Part shown: positions 39,892 to 48,935 of the stretch, piece after piece
Numbering within the stretch: the first letter of the stretch is position 1
Layout: the number at the start of each line of letters is the position of its first letter
Assembly: GCF_000805335.1 (NCBI RefSeq)
Contig: NZ_KN708638.1
Coordinates: 2,086,402 to 2,150,401 of the forward strand
Length of the DNA: 64,000 nucleotides
Source of the DNA: Streptomyces sp. CT34
GTDB lineage: Bacteria; Actinomycetota; Actinomycetes; Streptomycetales; Streptomycetaceae
Direction: 5' to 3'
Notes under the pieces: model-generated
The model's input: only the letters and a program-made list of their open reading frames with translations
Database searches by the model: none
Told to the model about the DNA's origin: nothing
Program-made: the position numbers and the translations under genes

Positions 39892-40740
39892 ATGAGCAAC
39901 CGCAACAACCAGGCCAACAAGCAGGCAGCCCGCGAGCGGCTGCGCGCCGAGCGCGAGCGGCAGGCCAAGAAGGAGAAGACCCGCCGGCAGCTGATCGTCG
40001 GCGGCGCGGTCGTCGCCGTGCTGGCGGTGGCCGGCGGCATCGGCTTCGCCGTCGCCAACTCCGGCGGCGACAGCGGCTCCGGCGGCTCGGCGGCCGACGT
40101 CTGGGCGAAGGCCGCCAAGGCGAAGGCGGTGCCGCCCGCCCACACCAGCGGCCCCGACGGCACCACCGTCGTCATCGGCAAGCCCGACGCCAAGAACACC
40201 CTCGACGTCTTCGAGGACCCGCGCTGCCCCGGCTGCGCCGCCTTCGAGGAGAACGTCGGCACGACCGTCGAGAAGGACATCAACGACGGCAAGTACAAGG
40301 CGTCGTACCACATCGGCACCTTCCTGGACGGCAACCTCCAGGGCACCGGCTCCAAGAACGCGCTGAGCGCCCTGGGCGCCGCGCTGAACGTCTCCACCGA
40401 CGCCTTCCTGAAGTACAAGTACGCACTGTTCTCGAAGCAGTTCCACCCGGAGGAGACCGGCCCGGACAAGTTCGCCGACAGCAGCTACCTGCTGAAGGTC
40501 GCCGACACCGTCCCGGCACTCAAGGGCAACGCCGCCTTCCAGAAGGACGTCAAGTCCGGCAAGTTCAACGCGTGGGCGATGGCGATGTCCAACGCCTTCA
40601 ACTCCCACAAGGACGTCACCAGCACCCCGACGCTGAAGATGAACGGCACGACGCTGGGTACGGACAGCCCGCAGGGCAAGGTCGCGCCGTCCACGGTCGC
40701 CGACTTCAACTCCATGGTCGACAAGAACCTCAAGTCCTGA
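39892..40740 (+). CDS. DsbA-family thioredoxin-fold membrane-anchored protein (paralogue 1)
   Basis: 282 aa. Basic cytoplasmic leader (QAARERLRAERERQAKKEKT), one membrane helix (LIVGGAVVAVLAVAGGIGFAV), then a thioredoxin-like domain with the active site FEDPRCPGCAAFEENV (CPGC), the helical insert GTGSKNALSALGAALNVS, and STPTLKMNGTTLG with the cis-Pro. Predicted to act in disulfide exchange at the outer membrane face. It is about two-fifths identical by eye to the next gene, so the pair arose by duplication. Confidence 0.92.
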   Translation: MSNRNNQANKQAARERLRAERERQAKKEKTRRQLIVGGAVVAVLAVAGGIGFAVANSGGDSGSGGSAADVWAKAAKAKAVPPAHTSGPDGTTVVIGKPDAKNTLDVFEDPRCPGCAAFEENVGTTVEKDINDGKYKASYHIGTFLDGNLQGTGSKNALSALGAALNVSTDAFLKYKYALFSKQFHPEETGPDKFADSSYLLKVADTVPALKGNAAFQKDVKSGKFNAWAMAMSNAFNSHKDVTSTPTLKMNGTTLGTDSPQGKVAPSTVADFNSMVDKNLKS

Positions 40741-40780
40741 AACAGGTCGACAGGTCCCGAAACAGGTCGACAGGTCCTGA
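40741..40780 (+). repeat. 20-bp tandem repeat directly after the DsbA paralogue 1 stop
   Basis: Two adjacent units, AACAGGTCGACAGGTCCCGA and AACAGGTCGACAGGTCCTGA, differ at one base. The unit end resembles the gene's own end (AAGTCCTGA), suggesting slippage from the stop region. Confidence 0.85.
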
Positions 40781-40925
40781 ATCCGGCACGCTGACCCGGG
40801 AGTTGTGAGCCCGGGGCGGCAGGTGCCGGGGCACCGCCCCGGCACCCCGGCCGGTGTGCCGGGCACACCGGCCGATGCCAAATCTTGACCCGGCGTTCCG
40901 TCGTGGCCGTGGCAGACTCCCGACC

Positions 40926-41369
40926 GTGCAGGCGACGGGAGTCCGTCCGGCGGCCCGGCCCGGGGCCCGGTCCGGGGACCGGCTCAGGGCGGTGCGCGCG
41001 GCGCCGTGTACCGCGCCGTGCGCCACCGCGACCGCCCAAGTCCCGCTCCCCCGCGCCCCGTTACCGCCCGCGCCGCCCGCCGCGGTCCGCGCCGGCGTCC
41101 GCACCGCGGCGTCCGCACGTTCCGGCCGCACCCCCGGCCGCGGGCGGACCGCCGCGCCGCCGCTCCCCCTGGAGCGGGCCGCCCACCCCGCCGGCCCGCT
41201 GCCGCCGGCCCCTCCTCAGTGGGCCGCCCCCCGGCCGCCGAGCGCCGGGCATCCCGCCGCCGCCCCGGCCCCCGCCGGCCCGCCGCACCCGCTGCCGACG
41301 GCCCGCCCACTCTCCGTCCTCGCGCCCGGCGCACCGCGCCGCGGCCCGCCCGCCCCGGCAGCCCTCTGA
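40926..41369 (+). CDS. possible Pro/Ala/Arg-rich small protein
   Basis: 147-aa frame from GTG at 40926 (VQATGVRPAARPGARSGDR). It fills most of the 691-nt gap between the two DsbA-like genes. G+C at third positions is about nine in ten in this frame, as in real genes here. CAGACT 7 nt before the GTG could be a -10 for a leaderless message. The protein is low-complexity, with no domain, signal or membrane helix, and may be a decayed or spurious frame. The end (APRRGPPAPAAL) faintly resembles the end of the 39132 gene (VVRRGPPCALAA). Confidence 0.3.
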   Translation: MQATGVRPAARPGARSGDRLRAVRAAPCTAPCATATAQVPLPRAPLPPAPPAAVRAGVRTAASARSGRTPGRGRTAAPPLPLERAAHPAGPLPPAPPQWAAPRPPSAGHPAAAPAPAGPPHPLPTARPLSVLAPGAPRRGPPAPAAL

Positions 41370-41431
41370 AGCACCCGTGCCGCCATCGGCCGGCGCAGCT
41401 CCGCAGGAACCCAAGGAAACGGACACCCCCC

Positions 41432-42352
41432 ATGAGCAACCCCGACAACCAGGTCAGCAGGCAGGCGGCCCGCGAGCGGATCCGCGCCGAGCGCGAGCGC
41501 GAGAAGAAGCGGGCCCGGCTGCGCCGCCAACTCGTCGTGGCCGCCTCGGTCATCGGCGTCCTCGCGGTCGCCGGCGGCGTCGGCTTCGCGGTGGTCAAGG
41601 CGAACCAGCCGACCGGCTGGGAGGCCGCCAAGGAGGCCAAGCTGGTCACCCCGGCGCACACCCAGGGCAAGAACGGCACCGAGATCCTGCTCGGCGACAG
41701 GAACGCCAAGGAGACCCTGGAGGTCTTCGAGGACGTCCGCTGCCCGGCGTGCGCGGCCTTCGAGCAGAGCGCCGGCAAGGAGCTGCTCAAGGACCTCGGC
41801 GAGGGCCGGTTCAAGGTCCGCTACACCATGTACACCTTCATCGACGGCGCGTCCGGCGGCGAGGGCTCCAAGAAGGCGCTGAGCGCGCTGGGCGCGGCGC
41901 TGAACGTCGGCCCGGACGCGTTCCTGAAGTACAAGTCCGCGCTGTACTCGGCCAAGTACCACCCCGACGAGCGCGAGGACCTCTACGCCAAGGACTCCGA
42001 GCTGCTCAAGGTCGCGGCCGACGTCCCGGAGCTGAAGGGCAACAAGGCGTTCGAGGCGGCCGTCAGGAACGGCACGTACAACCGCTGGGCGATGGAGATG
42101 ACGGCGCTCTTCGGCCGCAAGGGCGTCCGAGGCACCCCCACGTTCATGCACGGCGACAAGAAGCTGGTACTGCCCGAGATCCCGCCGCAGCAGATGACGC
42201 AGGAGCAGTACAACCAGCTCGCGCGGGCCAACTTCCGCAAGATGATCGACAAGGAGTTCGGCCCGGCGAGGAACGGCGGCCAGAACGGCGCGCAGAACGG
42301 CGGCGGCCAGGGCATCGCCCCGGGCGAGAAGGACCCGACGAGCGGCAGCTGA
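41432..42352 (+). CDS. DsbA-family thioredoxin-fold membrane-anchored protein (paralogue 2)
   Basis: 306 aa from ATG at 41432 (MSNPDNQVSRQAARERIR). Same architecture as its neighbour: basic leader, membrane helix (LVVAASVIGVLAVAGGVGFAVV), active site FEDVRCPACAAFEQSAG (CPAC), GEGSKKALSALGAALNVG and VRGTPTFMHGDKKL. A Gly/Asn/Gln-rich tail (GGQNGAQNGGGQG) is unique to this copy. AAGGAAAC upstream of the ATG is a weak ribosome site. Function as for paralogue 1. Confidence 0.92.
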   Translation: MSNPDNQVSRQAARERIRAEREREKKRARLRRQLVVAASVIGVLAVAGGVGFAVVKANQPTGWEAAKEAKLVTPAHTQGKNGTEILLGDRNAKETLEVFEDVRCPACAAFEQSAGKELLKDLGEGRFKVRYTMYTFIDGASGGEGSKKALSALGAALNVGPDAFLKYKSALYSAKYHPDEREDLYAKDSELLKVAADVPELKGNKAFEAAVRNGTYNRWAMEMTALFGRKGVRGTPTFMHGDKKLVLPEIPPQQMTQEQYNQLARANFRKMIDKEFGPARNGGQNGAQNGGGQGIAPGEKDPTSGS

Positions 42353-42360
42353 GCGCCGTG

Positions 42361-42398
42361 CCGGGACGGTAGCGGAAGACCGGGACGGCAGCGGAAGA
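42361..42398 (+). repeat. 19-bp tandem repeat just after the DsbA paralogue 2 stop
   Basis: CCGGGACGGTAGCGGAAGA and CCGGGACGGCAGCGGAAGA are adjacent, with one mismatch, beginning 9 nt after the stop codon. Confidence 0.85.
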
Positions 42399-42410
42399 GG
42401 AGAAGAGGAC

Positions 42411-42452
42411 CCGGGCGGGCGTTTTCCCGGGGCGCACCGGACGCCCGCCCGG
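42411..42452. terminator. terminator hairpin between DsbA paralogue 2 and the hydrolase gene
   Basis: CCGGGCGGGCGT (42411-42422) pairs with ACGCCCGCCCGG (42441-42452), a perfect 12-bp stem with an 18-nt loop, ending 8 nt before the convergent gene's stop. Confidence 0.65.
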
Positions 42453-42459
42453 TCCGGGC

Positions 42460-43071
42460 TCAGAGCCCGGCCAGGAATCCCAGCGCCACCTTCCAGGCGC
42501 TCTCCGCCGCCTCCGCGTCGTGGTCCGGCAGCTCGGGGTCGGTGAAGAGGTGGCCGGCGCCGGCGTAGCGGAACACCTCGACGTCCGCGCCCGCCCGGCG
42601 CATCTGGAGGTACCAGGCGTTTTGCCAGTCGTGCGGCTCGTACGGGTCCGGGTCGGCGACGTGCAGCTGCACCGGCAGGTCGTCGGCCACCGTGCCCTCG
42701 GCGATGTCGGAGGTGCCGTGCAGCAGGAGCAGCCCGCGGGTCTTCTCGTCGCCCAGCGCCAGGTTCTGCGCGACCGCGCCGCCGAAGGAGAACCCGGCGT
42801 AGACCAGCCCGCGGTCGGAATACGGGGCGACGGCCGTGATGGCGCGCCTGAGGAGCTCCTCCTTGCCGATCTCGTCCTTGATCAGGATGCCGTCCGGGAC
42901 CGAGTCCGCGGTCCGCCCGTCGAACAGGTCGGGCACGATCACCTCATGGCCCGCGGCACGCAACCGGTCCGCGCCGGCGTGCACCGCGGGGCGCAGCCCG
43001 CACACCGAATGAAACAGCACGATGGTGGAGGAACCGCTGGTCGCGGGCTCGGTGGAGGCGGGCACTGACAT
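42460..43071 (-). CDS. dienelactone hydrolase family protein
   Basis: 203 aa alpha/beta hydrolase from ATG at 43071, with AGGGAAG upstream. Nucleophile elbow GFSFGGA (Ser rather than the Cys of classical dienelactone hydrolase). Other elements are VIVPDLFDGRTADSV and the His in YAGAGHLFTDPELPDHD. Small compact size fits DLH-type hydrolases; substrate unknown. It is divergent from the MscS gene with a 123-nt spacer. Confidence 0.9.
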   Translation of the reverse strand: MSVPASTEPATSGSSTIVLFHSVCGLRPAVHAGADRLRAAGHEVIVPDLFDGRTADSVPDGILIKDEIGKEELLRRAITAVAPYSDRGLVYAGFSFGGAVAQNLALGDEKTRGLLLLHGTSDIAEGTVADDLPVQLHVADPDPYEPHDWQNAWYLQMRRAGADVEVFRYAGAGHLFTDPELPDHDAEAAESAWKVALGFLAGL

Positions 43072-43194
43072 CACTTCCCTGGGGTTGGATCGCTCTTCCC
43101 CCATCGTGCCAGCTACCGTCGAGGAGACCGGCACGAGCACACCGCACCGGCCCGCGGAGCACTCCGCGCGGCGCACCGGCACCGAGGAGGTCCC

Positions 43195-44298
43195 GTGTCC
43201 CTGGAGGACGTGCTGCGCCCGATCGCCGTCATCGGCGGCTCGATCGTGGTCACGCTCATCGTGGTCTGGATCATCGACCGCACCCTGCACCGGATCGACG
43301 CCCGGCACCCGGAGACCCCGTTGTGGGGGCTGCTGCGGCGCTGCCGGATACCGCTCCAAGTCGTGCTGTGCACGGCCCTGTTGCGCGGGGCGTACGACGA
43401 GACCCGGCTCCCGTTCGTCGAAGACCACACGGTCGGCATCGGCCGGGCGCTGACCCTGGTGCTGATCGCGGCCACCGCCTGGCTGGCCATACGGGCGGCG
43501 GCGGCGATCGTGGAGTCCTCGTACTCCCGCTACGCGGCGCGCGGGCACGACGCGGCGCGGGTGCGGCGGGTGCGGACCCAGGTGACGGTGATCCAGCGGG
43601 TGGTCACCGCCGTGCTGGTCGTCGTCGCGGCGGCCTCGATGCTGCTGACGTTCCCGGAGATGCGCGCGGTCGGCACGTCGGTGCTGGCGTCGGCCGGGCT
43701 GATCGGCGTCGTCGCCGGTGTCGCCGCCCAGTCCACCCTCGGCAATCTCTTCGCCGGGCTCCAGATCGCGTTCGGCGACATGGTGCGCATCGGGGACACC
43801 GTGGTGGTGAACGGCCAGTGGGGCACGGTCGAGGAGATCACCCTGACGTTCCTGAGCGTCCGGACCTGGGACGAGCGCCGGATCACCATGCCGGTCTCGT
43901 ACTTCACCAGCAAGCCGTTCGAGAACTGGTCGCGCGGCGGCTCCCAGATGACCGGTGCGGTCTTCTTCCACCTCGACCACTCCGCGCCCGTGGAGAAGAT
44001 GCGGCAGCGGCTGCACGAGATCCTCCAGGAGTGCCCGGAGTGGGACGGCCGGTCCTGGAGCCTGGTGGTCACCGACACCACGCCGTCCACCATCGTGGTG
44101 CGCGCCCTGGTCACCGCCCGGGACTCGGACCACATCTGGACGGTGCGCTGCCAGGTCCGCGAGCGGATGATCGAGTGGCTGCGCACCGAGCACGCCTACG
44201 CGCTGCCGCGGATCGCCACCGCCCCCGCGCCGTCCGCCCACGAGACGCTGCACGCCGTCCGGCCGGACCCGCGGGCCGACGACGGGCCGGAGCGCTGA
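43195..44298 (+). CDS. mechanosensitive ion channel, MscS family
   Basis: 367 aa, GTG with GAGGAGG 5 nt upstream. Three N-terminal membrane helices precede the pore-lining segment GLIGVVAGVAAQSTLGNLFAG, followed by the beta domain AFGDMVRIGDTVVVNGQWGTVEEITLT (in two parts). The C-terminal cytoplasmic part ends DTTPSTIVVRALV. It should open under membrane tension on hypo-osmotic shock. Full length for a small MscS-like channel. Confidence 0.94.
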   Translation: MSLEDVLRPIAVIGGSIVVTLIVVWIIDRTLHRIDARHPETPLWGLLRRCRIPLQVVLCTALLRGAYDETRLPFVEDHTVGIGRALTLVLIAATAWLAIRAAAAIVESSYSRYAARGHDAARVRRVRTQVTVIQRVVTAVLVVVAAASMLLTFPEMRAVGTSVLASAGLIGVVAGVAAQSTLGNLFAGLQIAFGDMVRIGDTVVVNGQWGTVEEITLTFLSVRTWDERRITMPVSYFTSKPFENWSRGGSQMTGAVFFHLDHSAPVEKMRQRLHEILQECPEWDGRSWSLVVTDTTPSTIVVRALVTARDSDHIWTVRCQVRERMIEWLRTEHAYALPRIATAPAPSAHETLHAVRPDPRADDGPER

Positions 44299-44319
44299 CG
44301 CCGGGTCCCGCCGCCGGCC

Positions 44320-45912
44320 TCATGGAGTCCCGCGCAGGCTCCGTATGTCCAGGTGGCGCAGCACCCGGTCGACGATCTCCGGGTCCGCGCCCGGCTCGCT
44401 GCGCGCCGCCAGCACCTCGTGCCGCGCCGCCGACAGCATCTCGCCCTGGATGCGCTGCACCCTCTTCATCCGCGAGATGCGCTTCTCGAACAGCTCGCGC
44501 CGCTCGTCGTCGACGATGTCCGGCGCGATCCGGGCCCCGATGTCGTACGCCCTGCGGGACAGCTGGTCGGCGACCTCCTCGGGCACCTCCTCGACCTCCA
44601 GGATCTCCCGCAGCCGCCGCTTGGACGCCTTGATCACCCGCAGTGCCAGCTCCCGTTCCAGCGCGTCCTCGGCGTCGGTGTCGGCCCGCACCCGCAGCCG
44701 GCGCACCAGCCAGGGCAGCGTCAGCCCCTGGACGAGCAGCGTGGCGAGCACCACCGCGAAGGCGATGAAGAGGATCTCGTCGCGGGCCGGGAAGGGGCCG
44801 CCGTCCACCCCGTACGGAATGGCCAGCGCCAGCGCCACCGAGGCCACCCCGCGCATCCCCGACCACCACATGATGACCGTCTCGCGCCAGCTCATCGGGA
44901 TGTCCTCGTCGATGTCGCGGCGCCGGTGCATCCGCTTGGCCAGCCAGGCGGCGGGCAGCAGCCACACCAGGCGCACCGCCACCACCACCGCGACGACCGC
45001 CGCCCCCGCGCCGAGCATCTGGCCCCAACGGCCGGACGCCGCCCCGAAGATGTTGTGCAGCTCCAGGCCGATCAGCCCGAAGGCGACCCCGGTGACGAGG
45101 GTGTCGACGACCTCCCAGAAGGTGTAGCCGGCGAGCCGGCCCAGCACGTCGTCGGCGTCGACCGCGTACTCCGCCAGGAAGAGCGCGCAGACCAGCACCG
45201 CCAGCACACCCGACCCGCGGAACTCCTCGGCCAGCACGTACGCCACGAACGGCACCAGCAGCGTCAGCCCGATCTGGAGCGTCGGATCGCCCAGCAGTCC
45301 CATCAGCTTGTTGGCCACCCAGCCGAGCGCCAGCCCGACCGCCGTCGCGACGACCGCGGACAGCACCAGCGAGCCCACCGCCCCGGGCACCGAGAACGTG
45401 CCGCTGAGCACCGCGGCGAGCGCGACGTGGTAGAGCACGATGGCGGTGACGTCGTTGAACAGCCCCTCGCCCTCCAGGATGGAGACCATCCGGCGGGGCA
45501 GCCCGAGCTTGCCGGCGACCGCGGTCGCGGCGACCGGGTCCGGCGGGGCGACCAGCGCGCCGAGCACCACCGCGGCGGCCAGCGGCATCCCGGGCACCAC
45601 CGCCTGCGCGACCGCCGCCACCGCCGCCGTGGTGGCGAACACCAGCAGCACGGCGAGCAGGAAGATCGGCCGGATGTTGGCGGTGAACTGCCGCCAGGAG
45701 GTGCGCTGGACGGCCGCGTAGAGCAGCGGCGGCAGCACGATGGGCAGGATGAACTCCGGCGGCACCTGGACGTTGGGCACGAACGGCAGCAGCGCCAGCA
45801 CCGCACCGCCGAGCGTCATCAGCACCGGCGACGGGAGCCCCAGCCGGTCGCCGACCGGAACCATGACCACGGCTCCGAGCAGCAGGACGAAGATCAGGGC
45901 CAGCTGGTCCAC
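44320..45912 (-). CDS. Na+/H+ antiporter, CPA1 family
   Basis: 530 aa with about 12 membrane segments. The ion-binding core is conserved: GALVAPPDPVAATAVAGKLG, then ILEGEGLFNDVTAIVLYHVAL with the Asp used in exchange. The cytoplasmic C-terminus (~120 residues, ALRVIKASKRRLREILEVEE) is helical and charged. Exchanges Na+ or K+ for H+ across the cytoplasmic membrane; ion choice cannot be predicted. GTG/ATG choice: ATG at 45912 begins MDQLALIFVLLLG directly with helix 1. Confidence 0.94.
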   Translation of the reverse strand: MDQLALIFVLLLGAVVMVPVGDRLGLPSPVLMTLGGAVLALLPFVPNVQVPPEFILPIVLPPLLYAAVQRTSWRQFTANIRPIFLLAVLLVFATTAAVAAVAQAVVPGMPLAAAVVLGALVAPPDPVAATAVAGKLGLPRRMVSILEGEGLFNDVTAIVLYHVALAAVLSGTFSVPGAVGSLVLSAVVATAVGLALGWVANKLMGLLGDPTLQIGLTLLVPFVAYVLAEEFRGSGVLAVLVCALFLAEYAVDADDVLGRLAGYTFWEVVDTLVTGVAFGLIGLELHNIFGAASGRWGQMLGAGAAVVAVVVAVRLVWLLPAAWLAKRMHRRRDIDEDIPMSWRETVIMWWSGMRGVASVALALAIPYGVDGGPFPARDEILFIAFAVVLATLLVQGLTLPWLVRRLRVRADTDAEDALERELALRVIKASKRRLREILEVEEVPEEVADQLSRRAYDIGARIAPDIVDDERRELFEKRISRMKRVQRIQGEMLSAARHEVLAARSEPGADPEIVDRVLRHLDIRSLRGTP

Positions 45913-46003
45913 GGTGGCGACGCTCCGGGGTCGTTTTCGATCACATTCCGACCCAAGCCTGCCACGAAGCGGACGTATGCCCGCTTTGCCGGTCGCTCGT
46001 CCC

Positions 46004-46945
46004 TCAGTAGCTCTCGTCCCGGACCGTGTCCAGCGCGTGCTGGAGGTCGTCCGGATACGCGCTCTCGAACTCGACCCGGCGCCCGTCCGAGGGGTGCTCG
46101 AACCCCAGCCGCACCGCGTGCAGCCACTGCCGCCCGACGCCCAGCCGCTTGGCGAGGGTGGGGTCCGCCCCGTAGGTCAGGTCGCCCACGCAGGGGTGCC
46201 GGTGCGCGGCCATGTGCACCCGGATCTGGTGCGTGCGCCCGGTCTCCAGCTTGATGTCCAGCAGACTGGCCGCCCGGAACGCCTCGATGAGGTCGTAGTG
46301 CGTCACCGACGCCTTGCCGTCGGCGGTGACCGCCCACTTGTAGTCGTGCTGCGGGTGCCGCCCGATGGGGGCGTCGATGGTGCCGCTCATCGGGTCCGGG
46401 TGCCCCTGGACCAGCGCGTGGTAGCGCTTGTCGACGGTGCGCTCCCGGAACTGCTGCTTGAGCAGGGTGTACGCGCGCTCCGACTTCGCGACCACCATCA
46501 GGCCCGACGTCCCGACGTCGAGGCGGTGCACGATGCCCTGCCGCTCGGCCGCCCCGGAGGTGGAGATGCGGTAACCGGCCGCGGCCAGACCGCCGATGAC
46601 GGTGGTGCCGGTCCAGCCCGGGCTGGGGTGCGCGGCGACCCCCACGGGCTTGACGATCACGACGATGTCGTCGTCGTCGTGCACGATCTCCATGCCCTCG
46701 ACGGGCTCCGCGACGATCTCCACCGGCGGCGCGGCCTGCGGCATCTCGACTTCCAGCCAGGCGCCCCCGCGGACCCGCTCGGACTTCATCACCTCGGAGC
46801 CGTCCACCCGCACCTTGCCGGCCGCGGCCAGCTCGGCCGCCTTCGTACGGGAGAAGCCGAACATGCGGGCCAGCGCGGCGTCCACGCGCTCGCCCTCCAG
46901 GCCGTCCGGTACGGGCAGGGTGCGGATCTCGGGAAGGGTGCTCAC
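46004..46945 (-). CDS. rluD: RluA-family ribosomal large-subunit pseudouridine synthase (RluD-like)
   Basis: 313 aa. N-terminal S4 RNA-binding domain (residues ~15-75: [29 protein letters not shown]). The catalytic domain has the Asp in [17 protein letters not shown] and the family motif [19 protein letters not shown]. Isomerises uridines in 23S rRNA; RluD-type assignment rests on the S4 domain and length. It follows lspA with a 93-nt gap, the usual actinobacterial pairing. Confidence 0.93.
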   Translation of the reverse strand: MSTLPEIRTLPVPDGLEGERVDAALARMFGFSRTKAAELAAAGKVRVDGSEVMKSERVRGGAWLEVEMPQAAPPVEIVAEPVEGMEIVHDDDDIVVIVKPVGVAAHPSPGWTGTTVIGGLAAAGYRISTSGAAERQGIVHRLDVGTSGLMVVAKSERAYTLLKQQFRERTVDKRYHALVQGHPDPMSGTIDAPIGRHPQHDYKWAVTADGKASVTHYDLIEAFRAASLLDIKLETGRTHQIRVHMAAHRHPCVGDLTYGADPTLAKRLGVGRQWLHAVRLGFEHPSDGRRVEFESAYPDDLQHALDTVRDESY

Positions 46946-47038
46946 CCCACGAGTATGTCAGCCCCGCGACGGTGCCCTGTTCCGGCGGCGGGCACCCGGT
47001 CCCGGTCCCCGGACGCCCGGGGCCCGCTCCCCCGCCGC

Positions 47039-47641
47039 TCAGTTCTTGTGCACGGTCCCGTCGGGGTCCAGCCCCCGGAAGGAGAGCAGCACGATCAGCA
47101 CGCCGCCGCAGACGATCGCGGAGTCGGCGAGGTTGAAGACCGCGAAGTGCGCCGGGGCGATGAAGTCCACGACGGCGCCCTGGAAGACGCCCGGCGAGCG
47201 GAAGATCCGGTCCGTGAGATTGCCGAACGCACCGCCCAGCAGCAGCCCGAGCGCGATCGCCCAGGGGAGGCTGTAGAGCTTGCGGGCGATCCGGAAGATC
47301 ACCACGATCACCACGGTCGCGATGATGCTGAGGAAGATCGTCAGCGCCTCGCCGATGGAGAACGCCGCGCCGCGGTTGCGGATCACCTCGAACTGCAACA
47401 GCGTCCCGATGACCTCGACCGGCTGATGGTGCTCCAGCCTGGCGACCACCGCCAGTTTGCTGCCCAGATCGAGCAGGTAGACGATCGCGGCCACCACGAG
47501 CAGCGCGGCGATCCGCCGCTTGCCGCGCCCGGCGCCCCGCGCGCCCTCCGCCGGCCGTCCCCCTTCGGATCCCGCCGCGGGTTCCGCCCCGGAACCCGGC
47601 TCGGATTCCGGCGTACCGGTGATGCGTTCCGCCTCTGCCAC
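47039..47641 (-). CDS. lspA: signal peptidase II (lipoprotein signal peptidase)
   Basis: 200 aa from GTG at 47641 ([16 protein letters not shown]). An unusually long acidic/Pro/Gly-rich N-terminus (~50 residues) precedes the four-helix aspartic protease. Catalytic regions are [26 protein letters not shown] (first Asp) and [12 protein letters not shown] (second Asp). It removes signal peptides from lipoproteins after Lgt action; lgt is also in this window. Confidence 0.96.
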   Translation of the reverse strand: MAEAERITGTPESEPGSGAEPAAGSEGGRPAEGARGAGRGKRRIAALLVVAAIVYLLDLGSKLAVVARLEHHQPVEVIGTLLQFEVIRNRGAAFSIGEALTIFLSIIATVVIVVIFRIARKLYSLPWAIALGLLLGGAFGNLTDRIFRSPGVFQGAVVDFIAPAHFAVFNLADSAIVCGGVLIVLLSFRGLDPDGTVHKN

Positions 47642-47765
47642 GTGTGAGTCCCTAGCCCGTCGAGTCCACAACCGGGCCGTGCCCGGCTGACCACGAGAGT
47701 ACGGCACCCGCATACGGCAGCGGGCGGGATGGGCCCCGCCCGCCACGAGCCGCTCCCGGGTCAGG

Positions 47766-48641
47766 TCAGCGCCGCTCCTGCTGCTGTTTGCACTCCACGC
47801 ACAGCGTCGCCCGCGGGAACGCCTGCATCCGGGCCTTGCCGATCGGCCTGCCGCAGTTCTCGCACAGGCCGTACGTGCCCGCGTCCAGCCGGCCCAGGGC
47901 GCGCTCGGTCTGTTGCAGCATCTCGCGGGCGTTGGAGGCCAGTGCCAGCTCGTGCTCGCGGGTGATGTTCTTGGTGCCGGTGTCGGCCTCGTCGTCGCCG
48001 GCGCCGTCGCCGGAGTCCCGCATCAGCCCGGCGATGGCGTCCTCGGCGGCGACGATCTCGGCCCGCAGCCGGCCCACCTCCCCCATCAGCTCGGTCCGCG
48101 CCTCGGCCACCTCCGCGGGCGTCCAGGGGTCCTCACCCGGCCGTACGGCGAGCTCGCCGGGGGCCGCGGCGGTACGCACCGACGGCACCGCGGACTCCCC
48201 GCCGTGCTCCTCGGCGGACGTGGCCGCCGTCCTCTTCGCCACCACGGTCTCGGCTCCCGTCTTCTTCGCCACCGCCGCGGCCTTCCCGGCCGGCGCATGG
48301 TCCACGGCCTTCTTCCCCGCGGCCGTCTTCTTGGCCGTGGCCTTCTTGGCCACGGTCTTCTTGGCCACGGTCTTCTTCGCCACGGTCTTCTTGGCCACGG
48401 TCTTCTTCGCCGCAGCCTTCTTTGTCGCGGCCTTCTTCGCCGCGGCCTTCTTGGTCGCAGTCTTCTTCGCCGCGGCCTTGGCGGGCGCCGTCTTCCTCGC
48501 CGCCGTCTTCTTCGGGGCGGCCTTCTCGGGAGCCGCCGGCTGCCGGGCCGCCTTCTTGTGGGCGGGCTGCCGCGCGACGGCCTCGTCGGCGAGTTCGGCA
48601 GGCGTCGTGCTCTTCCCCGCGGCGGTCTTTTTCGCCACCAT
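47766..48641 (-). CDS. DksA/TraR-type zinc-finger protein with histone-H1-like Lys/Ala tail
   Basis: 291 aa from ATG at 48641, with GAAGGGG upstream. The first ~135 residues are Lys/Ala repeats ([15 protein letters not shown] and variants), like histone H1 tails. The C-terminal part has the coiled coil ([20 protein letters not shown]) and the four-Cys zinc finger [19 protein letters not shown]...CVECKQ. DksA relatives bind RNA polymerase in the secondary channel; the acidic tip residues are in [13 protein letters not shown]. The tail suggests DNA or RNA binding in addition. Confidence 0.9.
   Translation of the reverse strand: MVAKKTAAGKSTTPAELADEAVARQPAHKKAARQPAAPEKAAPKKTAARKTAPAKAAAKKTATKKAAAKKAATKKAAAKKTVAKKTVAKKTVAKKTVAKKATAKKTAAGKKAVDHAPAGKAAAVAKKTGAETVVAKRTAATSAEEHGGESAVPSVRTAAAPGELAVRPGEDPWTPAEVAEARTELMGEVGRLRAEIVAAEDAIAGLMRDSGDGAGDDEADTGTKNITREHELALASNAREMLQQTERALGRLDAGTYGLCENCGRPIGKARMQAFPRATLCVECKQQQERR
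48340..48420. repeat. 15-bp tandem repeats encoding the KKTVA tail
   Basis: Four to five near-perfect copies of a 15-bp unit (plus-strand reading GTCTTCTTGGCCACG with G/C variants) encode the KKTVA peptide repeat, so copy number may vary between strains. Confidence 0.8.
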
Positions 48642-48654
48642 GGCCGCGACCCCT

Positions 48655-48666
48655 TCACATATGTGA
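48655..48666. promoter_or_regulatory. 12-bp palindrome TCACATATGTGA upstream of the DksA-like gene
   Basis: A perfect palindrome 14-25 bp before the start codon, inside the probable 5' leader. It could be an operator or chance; the AT-rich centre stands out from the surrounding sequence. Confidence 0.3.
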
Positions 48667-48923
48667 TCTTGTTCGCGAATCGTGACGGGAACGATAAATC
48701 GCCTCACGGCACGCGGCAACGGGACGCACCGCCCGACCGCCCCGCCACCGGACCCGGAAAGTCCGGTCTGCCTCGGTTGTGCCCCGCTCCCCGCCCCGTA
48801 ATCCGCCCGCGAGCCCCGGAGCCCCGCGTATCGCCATTCGGGTCACCCGCCGGGCGGCGGGGCGGGGCGGGCGGGCGGGGGCCGTCCGGGGAAATCCGGT
48901 CGGCCGCTGTCGGCGCGGCCCCG

Positions 48924-48929
48924 TACACT
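48924..48929 (+). promoter_or_regulatory. -10 element of the ileS promoter
   Basis: TACACT is a good -10 hexamer placed about 12 bp before the first element of the T-box leader. The -35 region (near 48900) is not recognisable. The rest of the divergent spacer back to 48642 shows no other clear feature. Confidence 0.4.
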
Positions 48930-48935
48930 GGGCGG

